DNA of 64,000 nucleotides from an archaeon (GTDB taxonomy: Archaea; Iainarchaeota; Iainarchaeia; Iainarchaeales; CSSED10-239): positions 1 to 64,000 of the forward strand of contig JALNXN010000001.1 of NCBI GenBank assembly GCA_023230325.1. The letters are read 5' to 3'. How positions within the stretch are numbered: the first letter of the stretch is position 1; each line of letters begins with the position of its first letter. The notes beneath the pieces are model-generated. The model saw only the letters and a program-made list of their open reading frames with translations, did not search any database and had not been told where the DNA came from. This document shows positions 53,167-62,003 of this stretch, in pieces. The position numbers and the translations under genes are program-made.

Positions 53167-55365
53167 ATGGGAAGAAAAGAACAAGTTGCCGAACTTGCAG
53201 AAAAGTTAATGGCGAATCAAAAAAATATTAGAAATATTGCAATTATTGCGCATATTGATCATGGGAAATCAACTCTAACAGATAATCTAGTTGCAACAGC
53301 AGGTCTAATTTCAAAGGACCTTGCTGGAGAACAGGTTTTTATGGACTCTTATGTTTTAGAACAAGAAAGAGGAATTACAATTAACTCCTCTAATGTTTCT
53401 GTGCCTTGTGATATTGATGGAGAAAAATTTTTAATTAATATTATTGATACTCCTGGACACGTTGATTTTACAGGAGATGTTATTAGGGCTATGAGGGCTG
53501 TTGATGGAGCAGTTTTAGTTGTTGATGCTGTTGAAGGAGTTATGCCACAAACAGAAACAGTTTTAAGACAGGCACTAAGAGAAAGAGTAAAGCCAGTATT
53601 GTTTATTAACAAAGTAGATAGATTAATTACAGAGATGCATGTTACTCCTGAGGATATGCAACAAAAATTTATAAAAATTGTAATGGACATTAATAACCTG
53701 ATTACAAAAAATGCACCTGACGAGTTTAGAAAAGAATGGCAAGTAAATATTGCTGATGGTTCTGTGTGTTTTGGAACTGGATTTCATAATTGGGCATTAT
53801 CTGTTCCTGCTATGAAGAAATATACAATAACTTTTAAAGATATTATTGAACTTGCAGAAAATGATAGACAAAAAGAACTTGGAGAAAGAATTCCAATTTC
53901 TGAAGTATTTTTAGAAATGGTTGCAAAGCATTTACCAAACCCAATTCAATCTCAAAAATACAGAATTCCTGTTATTTGGAAAGGAGATCCTGAAACTGCA
54001 GAAGGAAAAGCTATGCTTTCTTGTGATGCTCATTCTGATAAAGTTGCAATGATGGTTACAGATGTTGTTTTAGATAAACATGCTGGAGACATAGCTTCTG
54101 GAAGAATTTATTCAGGAGTTATTAAGAAAGGAATGGAATTGAAAGTATTAGGTTCTGAAAAAATTGCAAAAGTTCAACAAGTTGGAATTTATTTAGGTCC
54201 TGAAAAAGTTTTGTTAGATGAAGTAAAAGCAGGAAATATTGCTGCAATTATTGGAATGAAAGAAGTTTATGCTGGACAAACAATTTCAAGTGTTGAGATG
54301 GAACCATTTGAAGACTTTATGACAGATGTTGAACCTGTTATGACTGTTTCTATTGAGGCTAAAAATTCAAAAGACCTACCTAAGTTAATTGATGTTATTC
54401 ATAATATTTCTAAGGAAGATCCAAACATTAAAGCTGAACTGAATCAAGATACAGGAGAACACTTAATCTCAGGTATGGGAGAATTACATTTAGAAATTAC
54501 TCAATATAAAATTGAGAAAGATAATAATATTCCAATTACAGTTTCACCTCCAATTGTAGTTTATTATGAAGCAATTACAAAAGCTTCTCCAGTTATTGAA
54601 GGAAAGACACCAAACAAACATAATAAGTTTAAGATAACTGTTGAACCAATTGAAGCTGAAATTTTAGAAAATTTAAGAAAAGTAAAGCATAATGGAAAAT
54701 TAAGACCAAACAAAGATTTAGATATTGTAAAGAAATTACAAGAAGCTGGTTTCTCTATTGATGACTCTAAGAATGTTTGGGTAATTAATAATCATTCAGT
54801 TTTAATTAATAGGACTAAAGGGATACAGAATTTAAATGAAGTTAGAGAATTAATTATTGAAGCATTTATTGATGCAACTAATGAAGGTCCTGTTGCTAAA
54901 GAAAAAGTTTCTGGAATTGTAGTTAGTTTGGAAGATGTTACTCTACACGAGGATGCAATACATAGAGGTCCTGCACAGGTTCTTCCTGCAATGACAAGAG
55001 CAATTTATGCTGGTGTTTTGTATGGTGATTATATTTTACTTGAACCAAAACAAAAATTAACTGTTTCTGTTCCTCAAGATTTTATGGGAGCAGTTTCTAA
55101 AGTCTTGTCTTCAAGAAGAGCACAAATTGAGGATATTAAGTCTGAGGGAGACTCAAGTATTTTTACAAGTAAGATTCCTGTAAAGTCTATGATTGGTTTT
55201 TCACAAGTAATGAGAGGAGATACTCAAGGTAGAGCTGTATGGTCTGCTGAATATTATGGGTATGAGCCTTTACCAAAGAGTTTACAAAAAGATATAATTA
55301 CAGAAATTAGAACAAGAAAGGGAATGGATCCTGAACCAAAATCAGCAGAATTTTTTATAGATTAG
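53167..55365 (+). CDS. fusA: Translation elongation factor 2
   Basis: The 732-residue GTPase moves tRNAs on the ribosome. G1 is AHIDHGKSTLTDNLV (residues 28-35), G3 IIDTPGHVDFTGDV, G4 NKVDR. The C-terminal domain has the diphthamide site in LHEDAIHRGPAQVLPAM with His599. The length matches archaeal EF-2. AAAGGTGA precedes the ATG and a TATA-like CATATTTAAATAA lies about 130 bases upstream. Diphthamide genes are not in the window. Confidence 0.97.
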   Translation: MGRKEQVAELAEKLMANQKNIRNIAIIAHIDHGKSTLTDNLVATAGLISKDLAGEQVFMDSYVLEQERGITINSSNVSVPCDIDGEKFLINIIDTPGHVDFTGDVIRAMRAVDGAVLVVDAVEGVMPQTETVLRQALRERVKPVLFINKVDRLITEMHVTPEDMQQKFIKIVMDINNLITKNAPDEFRKEWQVNIADGSVCFGTGFHNWALSVPAMKKYTITFKDIIELAENDRQKELGERIPISEVFLEMVAKHLPNPIQSQKYRIPVIWKGDPETAEGKAMLSCDAHSDKVAMMVTDVVLDKHAGDIASGRIYSGVIKKGMELKVLGSEKIAKVQQVGIYLGPEKVLLDEVKAGNIAAIIGMKEVYAGQTISSVEMEPFEDFMTDVEPVMTVSIEAKNSKDLPKLIDVIHNISKEDPNIKAELNQDTGEHLISGMGELHLEITQYKIEKDNNIPITVSPPIVVYYEAITKASPVIEGKTPNKHNKFKITVEPIEAEILENLRKVKHNGKLRPNKDLDIVKKLQEAGFSIDDSKNVWVINNHSVLINRTKGIQNLNEVRELIIEAFIDATNEGPVAKEKVSGIVVSLEDVTLHEDAIHRGPAQVLPAMTRAIYAGVLYGDYILLEPKQKLTVSVPQDFMGAVSKVLSSRRAQIEDIKSEGDSSIFTSKIPVKSMIGFSQVMRGDTQGRAVWSAEYYGYEPLPKSLQKDIITEIRTRKGMDPEPKSAEFFID

Positions 55366-55390
55366 AGTTTTAATTTGAAAACATTAAATG

Positions 55391-55420
55391 TTGGACACTT
55401 ATTTTTTTAGTGTCAAACTC
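55391..55420 (+). terminator. Terminator after the EF-2 gene
   Basis: GACACT and AGTGTC form a 6-bp stem around an AT-rich loop, followed by long T-rich runs (CTCTTTTTATTTTTTTCTTTTTTTC). This fits archaeal U-tract termination. The rest of the gap to 55683 contains T-rich stretches and a TATA-like TATATATAATTTT before the next gene. Confidence 0.55.
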
Positions 55421-55683
55421 TTTTTATTTTTTTCTTTTTTTCTTTTTTTTTAATTTTCAATTTTTCTTTTTTTTTAATTGATTTTTTATTGTCTTTCCTT
55501 AACACCTATCTTTTGTGACTAATTAACATAGTCTGTTCATTATTTGTTGGACATTACATTCTTTCTTGGATTTTTAATTTTTTAAAAATCTATATGATTT
55601 ATAAATGTTTATATTTACATTAATAATATATAATTTTGTTATATCTGTATGTTTACAGAAATAAAATGGAGGGGAGAGATCTC

Positions 55684-55920
55684 ATGGTTGTTAAGAAAAA
55701 AGCACCAGTTAAAAAGGCTGTTGTTAAGAAAAAAGCACCAGTTAAAAAGGCTGTTGTTAAGAAAAAAGCACCAGTTAAAAAGGCTGTTGTTAAGAAAAAA
55801 GCACCAGTTAAAAAAGCTGTTGTTAAGAAAAAAGCACCAGTTAAAAAAGCTGTTGTTAAGAAAAAAGCACCAGTTAAAAAAGCTGTTGTTAAGAAAAAAG
55901 CACCAGTTAAAAAAAGAAGA
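55684..55920. repeat. 33-bp coding tandem repeat, seven copies
   Basis: The unit GTTGTTAAGAAAAAAGCACC AGTTAAAAAGGCT-type repeats seven times with only synonymous change (AAGGCT versus AAAGCT). This level of DNA identity suggests recent expansion by slippage or recombination, so copy number may vary between strains. Confidence 0.9.
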
Positions 55921-55923
55921 TAA
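55684..55923 (+). CDS. Lysine-rich repetitive protein (histone H1-like)
   Basis: The 79-residue product is seven repeats of the 11-residue unit VVKKKAPVKKA, ending KKRR. The DNA repeats are 33 bp and nearly identical. The composition resembles bacterial H1-like proteins and eukaryotic linker-histone tails, which bind DNA. The start ATG 55684 follows GGAGGGGAGAGATCTC; ATG 55666 in the same frame is also possible (MEGRDLM). The Lys/Ala/Pro repeat also resembles the L10e tail. DNA compaction is inferred. Confidence 0.75.
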   Translation: MVVKKKAPVKKAVVKKKAPVKKAVVKKKAPVKKAVVKKKAPVKKAVVKKKAPVKKAVVKKKAPVKKAVVKKKAPVKKRR

Positions 55924-56002
55924 TTTTTCTTCTTTTTTTTTATATTTTTTTATAAAATTTGAAAATCAATACTTTTAAAAATTCTTTAAGTCATATTATA
56001 TT

Positions 56003-57133
56003 ATGATAAAGAATATTGTTATTTTAGGTTCAAATAATAAATTTGGTTGTTCCATTATTTCTTTCTTTAAAAATTATCCAAATGTATATTCTATTTATGG
56101 TTTAACTTACGATTCTAAAAGAAATAACATAGATGAGTTTATTGAACAAGTAAATACTTTTAATTGTAAAAGAATTTATGTAAATAATAAAATTGATGCA
56201 GAATATATTGAAAGTAAAGTTAATGCAAAAATTTTTGTTGGCTATGAAAATTTTATAAACTTTATAAAATCAACAGATATTGACCAAGTTGTTTCTACAC
56301 TTTCTGGAATTATTAGTGTTAAAAAAATATTATCTGTTATCCATGAATTTAAAGACTTAACTTTACTTAACACCTCTCCTTTACTATATTCAGGTAACAT
56401 TATTCCAAAGGAAGCAATTTCAAAAGGAATTAAATTAGATATTGTTTCTTACCCTGCCTACTCAATTGCTCAATTTAAAAATAATAGAAATATTTTAGAT
56501 ATAAGAAAAATAAATCTATTTACTACATTTAAAAAAAAGAAACTCTTACCTACCTATGATTATGACAATTTATTAGATTACATAAAAGCATATAACTCTA
56601 CAAATAATATTAGAATTTTAAACGATTTATTTTTATGTTCTTACTTGTATAATATTGATCCGAATAATTTTGATTTCTTTTATCAAGACAAAAAGTTAAT
56701 AAGCATTATTTTAAAGTTTAAGGAAGGTGGCAGTATAATTTATTCTGCAAACAAGAACCTAATTTCAATTTACAATTACTATTTTCTAAGAAATTTAAAT
56801 GTTACAATTAAGGATACAGATGATTTTGATTGTGACAAATTATCTTTTAAAGTTGAAAAAATAGATCTTAGTAAAGAAAAATATTTGTCTCTTGGTTTGT
56901 CTGCTCTTAAAAAAGGTGGAAGTTTACCAATTTTATTTTATATAACTACTGAGTTGTTTATTGAATTATTATATAATAATAGAATTTTAAAAAATGTAGA
57001 ATTATACACAGTTCTTAAAAAGATATTAGATGACCCAACACTTTACAAAAAATATCCTGACCTCTCTTCAATATATGCTTTTGAAAATAAAATTAATGAT
57101 ATTTTAATTAATAATTATTGTAAAAAATTATAA
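56003..57133 (+). CDS. DXP reductoisomerase-like protein with lost catalytic residues
   Basis: The 376-residue protein aligns by eye with Dxr/IspC over its length. [14 protein letters not shown] matches the NADPH motif ILGSTGSIG, and [21 protein letters not shown] matches [35 protein letters not shown] sits where LLPVDSEHNAIFQ is expected, so the metal ligands Asp and Glu are gone; [25 protein letters not shown] replaces the GG...NAANE part. Archaea make isoprenoids by the mevalonate route, so a Dxr here would be out of place; a pseudoenzyme or altered NAD(P) protein is likely. Confidence 0.65.
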   Translation: [376 protein letters not shown]

Positions 57134-57134
57134 T

Positions 57135-57914
57135 TTATAAGTCTTTATTATAAATTATTATATTTGAATTACTTTTTTCTTTTGCTTCTTCTAAAATTTC
57201 TGGATTATTATTTACATCTTTTAATGCATAGCTCGGGATGATATGTCCAAAGCAAAAAAGATTACTGTTCTTAAATGTTTTTTTATTAAACTTTGTGCAA
57301 TAATGATTTCCTCCAATTCCAATAGCTTCAACCCAGTTTCTTGTTTTTTTAATATCTTCTCTATTATAATTAATAAGAATATTAATTAATATTTGTATAA
57401 TATAATTTGCAACATCTTTATTTTCCCAATCAGGATCACTTGAACCAATTTCTACAAACATTGTAGAGATATCAAGGTAAGGTCCATGATGGGTAGCTTC
57501 TTGTTTGACTTCATATTCTTTAATCTTTGTAGGTTTATTTTTTTTAAGATTAAATAATAGTTCTCTAATTAAGATAGGGTCAGTTTTTACTAAAGTTTTA
57601 TCTTTACCTCCAAGTTCAGCTTTTCCCCAATTACCAATTGAGTGAGCTGTTATTGTTTTTGTCTTAATTTCAGATAATGTAGAGTGTTTAGAAAGAACAA
57701 TTATTTGATCAATTTGTAAACTTTTAGGAATCATTTCTTCTTCACTTGAATAGATATGTTGTTTTTCAATTTCTTTAAAATAGATATTGTTTATCCCATT
57801 TGATTTTAAAAAATAGAAATCTTCTTTTTGCTCTAAACTATAATTTTCAAAAAGTCTTTTTTTTAGATTAATGGAAGCTTTATCTTCCTTGCTTGAAATT
57901 ATTAATATATTCAT
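57135..57914 (-). CDS. dtdA: D-aminoacyl-tRNA deacylase, archaeal type
   Basis: The 259-residue enzyme removes D-amino acids mischarged to tRNA. VLSKHSTLSEIKTKTITAHSIGNWGKAELGG matches the family start, followed by KQEATHHGPYLDISTMFVEIGSSDPDWENKD and IGIGGNHYCTKF. These His-rich motifs are characteristic of DTD2/DtdA. The start is MNILII (57914), though an upstream ATG in frame exists at 57929. The gene is convergent with the Dxr-like gene, one base apart. Confidence 0.92.
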   Translation of the reverse strand: MNILIISSKEDKASINLKKRLFENYSLEQKEDFYFLKSNGINNIYFKEIEKQHIYSSEEEMIPKSLQIDQIIVLSKHSTLSEIKTKTITAHSIGNWGKAELGGKDKTLVKTDPILIRELLFNLKKNKPTKIKEYEVKQEATHHGPYLDISTMFVEIGSSDPDWENKDVANYIIQILINILINYNREDIKKTRNWVEAIGIGGNHYCTKFNKKTFKNSNLFCFGHIIPSYALKDVNNNPEILEEAKEKSNSNIIIYNKDL

Positions 57915-58204
57915 TTTTATTTTTTCCAATTTATATTTATGTTGTTTACAAATAATAGTATGTTAATAAAAAATATAAAAGTTGTGCTTTTGGATTAACT
58001 TATTTTTAAAAGACTTTATTAGTTATTAGAATATTTTTTTATATAGAATATACTTTTGTTATGTTTCGTTTTTTACTTTAAACTTTAAAAATTTAAAAAG
58101 GATCATTTGTCCTAAAGATAAGTATATAAATGTTTTTATGCAATAATTATTTATAGTCTACTTTTAAATTAATTGAAATAAAAAGTTATTATAAATTCTT
58201 ATGT

Positions 58205-58276
58205 GCCCTAGTAGTCTATCGGTTAGGATGCGACCCTGTCAAGGTCGCGGGACGGGTCCGACTCCCGTCTAGGGCG
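58205..58276 (+). tRNA. tRNA-Asp(GUC)
   Basis: The acceptor GCCCTAG pairs with CTAGGGC, G73 discriminator. The anticodon stem CGACC/GGTCG closes loop CTGTCAA (anticodon GTC). The T arm is ACGGG-TCCGACT-CCCGT, so position 55 is C instead of the near-universal T. A CCA tail is not encoded. The rest, with D-loop GG, is a normal tRNA of 72 bases. No intron is seen. Confidence 0.95.
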
Positions 58277-58488
58277 CTTTCTATTTTTCTTCTAAATCAA
58301 TAATGTTTAATTTTTTTAAATTTTTATTATACTACTTGTTATATTATTACCACAATATTTTTTAAAATTGTTAACTAATTTAGATATTTTAAGCAAATAC
58401 TGCAAATTAAGGCTAAATCTTGGTAAGTTTCGTATAGTTTCGCATAAAGTATTTAAATAATAAGAAATATTAGTTTTTTAGAAAGTAT

Positions 58489-58568
58489 TAAAGATCTTCT
58501 ATAAAAAGGATTAAGCAAATCAAATTTAATTTACAAGCTTTCTTTTTTATAAACAATTAAGATCTTTA
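58489..58568 (+). promoter_or_regulatory. Pair of palindromic sites (AAGATCTT) in the leader of the large secreted protein
   Basis: TAAAGATCTT (58489-58498) and AAGATCTTTA (58559-58568) form a 10-bp inverted repeat with 60 bases between. Each core AAGATCTT is itself palindromic. They lie downstream of a TATA-like GTATTTAAATAATA near 58448 and before the start at 58623. Possible operator sites or RNA stem; the adjacent membrane-anchored winged-helix regulator (60900) is a candidate binder. The stretch 58277-58488 has no gene. Confidence 0.4.
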
Positions 58569-58622
58569 TTTCCCCACCTCACATTAATTTTTAAAAAATA
58601 AAAATAAAAGGAGTGAAAGATT

Positions 58623-60779
58623 ATGAACCAATTTTTAAAAAAGATAATTGTAGTTACTTTGGTAGCTTTTGCATTTGTGTTTTTACTATCAATAATTACA
58701 CCTAAAGTTTCTGCAACTGAAATGACTCTAAATTCTGCTTTAGATATTCAATCAAATAGTAACAATGTCTTATTTGATGAAGTCTACCTTTATCTAGATA
58801 GTTTAGATAACTATGATGAATATGTGATTGATTATATCTATTCTTCACAAGATGTAGTACTACATAATCAAGAACAATTTAGATTAAAAAGAATGGCAGA
58901 ATTAATTAAACAAAACAAAGTTTCTGTAGATTTAAAAGTGTTAGACTCAAAACCTACAGGTAATGAATATAAATATAATAAATATAAATTAGAAACATTA
59001 GTAAGTTATAAAAGTAATTTCTCTGAAGAAGTAAGAACTGTAACAGAATATATAGTGGTTATTCCAAAAAATTCAGATGTTATAGAGGATAATTACTCTT
59101 ATTTTTTTAGTTCTTCAAACTTTACAAATATTAATTCAGATTTAGAAGGTACTTTTTTTTCAACTGGAATTTTATTTAAAGATTTAATTAGAAATAATTT
59201 AAATAATGGTACTATCAAAAAAAATACAGAATATATTGTTTACGGTAAATTTGTAATCACTGATGAAGATGGAACTATTCAAGAAGTAGTTAGAACAAAT
59301 GGGTATAATGTGATTTTTACAAATAATGAAAACAATAGAATTTCAGAAAAGAATGCAAATCCAGGACACAATTTAAATGGATGGTATTTTGCACATTATG
59401 GAGAAATTGGATTTTCAAATGATAGCAAAGGTTTAGTTTCAGCTCAAAAAGAAGGATTAATAACAATTGAAGACAAACCAATTTATTTAAATTTCTCTTA
59501 TGAAGCTAAATTACCAAGCGCTATTAAAGAATTACAATCAATGATTGTTGTAATGGCTATAGATGGAAGTGATTTTGCTGTATTTTACCCAACTCTAAAT
59601 AAAGATAATGTAGTTTGTAAAGAAAATTTAAATGTAGATACAAAATTAAGAGATTGTAATTTTGAATACCAAATTCCAATTTATAGATCTTTTAAAAAAG
59701 GTGTAGAATATAGGGTTGGTTATTCTATATTTCCAGCAACAGATAAACAAGTTATTTCTCAAGAAGAAGTAAATTCTGCAGAAGATGAATTGGTTCGTTA
59801 TGGGGGTATTAAAGTTTATTTTGGAAACACACCTTACAATGGAAGAATAGACATGTACAATAAGCATATGGAGAAAAATTATAATCTTTTTAAAAATTTA
59901 AATCCAGAATATAATTCAAAAGTTGTAATTATAGATGATGTTTCAAGTACTGCTAATAGTGTGAACAATAATTCCTCAAATATAAACATTATAAATATAT
60001 CTTCAAATGAGTGTCAAAATAATACTGGTAAATTTAGGATGGAATGGTTTGGAAATAATCCAAATATGAGATACTATTTAAATGTGTATGATTTTAAAAA
60101 TAATTTAGTTAGGATTAGCGTAGATGGGCAATCTACAGATTCTGTAAATTCAAGTAATAACTTATTAAATATAAATAAAAAGGAAGTTCTTGTTTCTTTA
60201 AATAATGTTGATTGTGATGATACTTATTTTGCTGAAATAGAAGGGATTTCTCAACAACAAAAAAAAGTTAAATCAACTAAATATAATTTTAGGTTTAAAA
60301 ATTCAAAAGTTGTAATTATAGATGATATTTCAAGTACTGCTAATAGTGTGAACAATAATTCCTCAAATATTAAGCCTGGTACTTTTAGTAGCCAAAATAG
60401 AGCAAACGCAAGAGTAGTTGTTGATGCAGATGTTACTCAATTATCAAGTGATATGATTAATTTAAAGAAAAGATATGCAAAGTCAACAGTTCTGCCTATT
60501 AACCAATCTAAATTAACAGTGGTTGATTCTAAAGACAATTCTAAAGATGTATATATACAAAAAGAAAATCAAACAAGAAAATTAAAAGACATTTCAGAAG
60601 TTTTAAGGGAAGAAAGAATTTCTGTTGACAATATTTCATCGGACATATCAATTGTTGAAGTAGATGGAAGAACTAGTTATGTTTTTAGAACTACAGAGAA
60701 AAGAAGGTTATTTGGTATAATCCCAATTGGTAATAAAAATGTGTATAACGTTCTAAATGCAGTTGAAGACATAAAATAA
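58623..60779 (+). CDS. Large secreted surface protein with internal 70-bp duplication
   Basis: The 718-residue protein has a signal/anchor (KKIIVVTLVAFAFVFLLSIITPKVSA). The body is beta-rich with a few cysteines and the segment PGHNLNGWYFAHYGEIGFS. The segment SKVVIIDDVSSTANSVNNNSSNI near residue 436 recurs near residue 563 as SKVVIIDDISSTANSV.... In DNA, 59916-59985 and 60303-60372 differ by about one base. There is no C-terminal anchor. Ribosome-binding site AAAGGAGTGAAAG before ATG. No enzyme family is recognised. Confidence 0.68.
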   Translation: MNQFLKKIIVVTLVAFAFVFLLSIITPKVSATEMTLNSALDIQSNSNNVLFDEVYLYLDSLDNYDEYVIDYIYSSQDVVLHNQEQFRLKRMAELIKQNKVSVDLKVLDSKPTGNEYKYNKYKLETLVSYKSNFSEEVRTVTEYIVVIPKNSDVIEDNYSYFFSSSNFTNINSDLEGTFFSTGILFKDLIRNNLNNGTIKKNTEYIVYGKFVITDEDGTIQEVVRTNGYNVIFTNNENNRISEKNANPGHNLNGWYFAHYGEIGFSNDSKGLVSAQKEGLITIEDKPIYLNFSYEAKLPSAIKELQSMIVVMAIDGSDFAVFYPTLNKDNVVCKENLNVDTKLRDCNFEYQIPIYRSFKKGVEYRVGYSIFPATDKQVISQEEVNSAEDELVRYGGIKVYFGNTPYNGRIDMYNKHMEKNYNLFKNLNPEYNSKVVIIDDVSSTANSVNNNSSNINIINISSNECQNNTGKFRMEWFGNNPNMRYYLNVYDFKNNLVRISVDGQSTDSVNSSNNLLNINKKEVLVSLNNVDCDDTYFAEIEGISQQQKKVKSTKYNFRFKNSKVVIIDDISSTANSVNNNSSNIKPGTFSSQNRANARVVVDADVTQLSSDMINLKKRYAKSTVLPINQSKLTVVDSKDNSKDVYIQKENQTRKLKDISEVLREERISVDNISSDISIVEVDGRTSYVFRTTEKRRLFGIIPIGNKNVYNVLNAVEDIK

Positions 60780-60899
60780 AATCATAAAAAATAAAAGAAG
60801 AGTAAAATCTTCTTTTCCTTTTTTTTTAATTATTTTATTTTTAGATAACTTTAAAAAGATGATTATAGATACTATATATTGTAATTTAAGTGATTTATA

Positions 60900-61838
60900 A
60901 TGAAAATAAATATAAAGATATTATTAATATTTAGTCTTTTAATATTTAGTCTTTTAATATTTACAAGTAATTTATTTTCATACAACATAGATGGTTTAGA
61001 GACTTATATTTCTGTTAGGGATAATGGGGCTTTAGAAGTTCATGATTATTTGTTTGTAAGTAATGTTGATTCCAATTTTTTGGTCTTAGATATAATTCCT
61101 GTTTATGATTTGGTAATAAAGGTTGATGGAAAGAAATATAATTATTATTCTTATGATCTAGATAACCTTGAAATTGATTTAAGGCATATTAACAAAGAAG
61201 TTAATTTAAATTTAGAAATAATATATTTAACTGATTTTTACTCAAGTAAAGAGAATTCTAATTGGATTATTAATTACAAACCTTTATTTTTTGAGAGTGT
61301 GGACAATTTTAAGCTAGACTTACCTATAAATTCTTCCTTTAATACTTTGTCTGTTGATTTAAGCAAGGTTAGTTTTAACAATAATAGGTTCTCTGTAACT
61401 GATGTAAATGTTTCTTATTTAGATATCAATTATTTTATTAATGATCTTAAAATAGGGGAGTCAAGTTCTAGGGATCTTAATTATTTATATTTGGGTTTAG
61501 TGTTATTTATTATTATTGTAACTATATTTTTTATTTTTAATATTAGAAATAAAAAGGATATATATTTTAAATCAAATAAAAAGAACATTGAAACTAAATC
61601 TAAAAAAGATTTTAATGATTTATTATTAGGTTTAAATGAAAATGAGCAAAAGATAGTTAAGTTATTGTTAGTTGAAAGTGGCTTGTCTCAAAAGAAAATT
61701 TCTTTAAAACTATTTTTACCAAAAGGTACAATTTCTAGAAATATAAAGAAGTTAGAGGAGAAAGGTTATATTGAGATTAAGAAATATGGTGTGACTAATA
61801 AAGTATTTTTAAGTAAATTGTTTGAAAAAAAGCATTAA
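60900..61838 (+). CDS. Membrane-anchored regulator: outer beta domain, one helix, cytoplasmic winged helix
   Basis: The 312-residue protein has a signal helix (repeated IFSLLIFSLLIFTSNLF), an outer beta domain (about 25-190), one transmembrane helix (YLYLGLVLFIIIVTIFFIF) and a C-terminal winged-helix domain: LNENEQKIVKLLLVESGLSQKKISLKLFLPKGTISRNIKKLEEKGYIEIKKYG. The topology is that of a one-component transmembrane signalling protein that reads the outside and controls genes directly. It lies downstream of the large secreted protein, which may be its target. Confidence 0.75.
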   Translation: MKINIKILLIFSLLIFSLLIFTSNLFSYNIDGLETYISVRDNGALEVHDYLFVSNVDSNFLVLDIIPVYDLVIKVDGKKYNYYSYDLDNLEIDLRHINKEVNLNLEIIYLTDFYSSKENSNWIINYKPLFFESVDNFKLDLPINSSFNTLSVDLSKVSFNNNRFSVTDVNVSYLDINYFINDLKIGESSSRDLNYLYLGLVLFIIIVTIFFIFNIRNKKDIYFKSNKKNIETKSKKDFNDLLLGLNENEQKIVKLLLVESGLSQKKISLKLFLPKGTISRNIKKLEEKGYIEIKKYGVTNKVFLSKLFEKKH

Positions 61839-61900
61839 TTTAAATACTTTTATTCTCTTAAATTATTATTAGTAAGCAAAATCTATAATTCTATTTTTTT

Positions 61901-61983
61901 GCAGAGGTGACGGAGTGGTCAAACGTGCTAGCCTGCTAAGCTAGAGTCTTTGGACTACACGGGTTCGAATCCCGTCCTCTGCG
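61901..61983 (+). tRNA. tRNA-Ser(GCU)
   Basis: The acceptor GCAGAGG pairs with CCTCTGC, discriminator G. The anticodon arm CTAGC-CTGCTAA-GCTAG gives anticodon GCT (Ser, AGY codons). The long variable arm (GAGTCTTTGGACTAC) forms the stem typical of class II tRNAs. The T arm is CGGGTTCGAATCCCG. No CCA is encoded. A hairpin AACCG/CGGTT (61984-62002) follows and may help end the transcript. Confidence 0.96.
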
Positions 61984-62003
61984 TAACCGGTTTCGCTCGG
62001 TTA

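Noticed and set aside
55649-55978. Alternative frame LRKKHQLKRLL repeated
   Set aside because: It is the shifted reading of the 33-bp repeats; the frame with ATG after GGAGGGG is preferred.
61950-62003. Start of the 62004 gene inside tRNA-Ser
   Set aside because: The frame happens to be open through the tRNA; the tRNA is certain, so the start was moved to ATG 62004.
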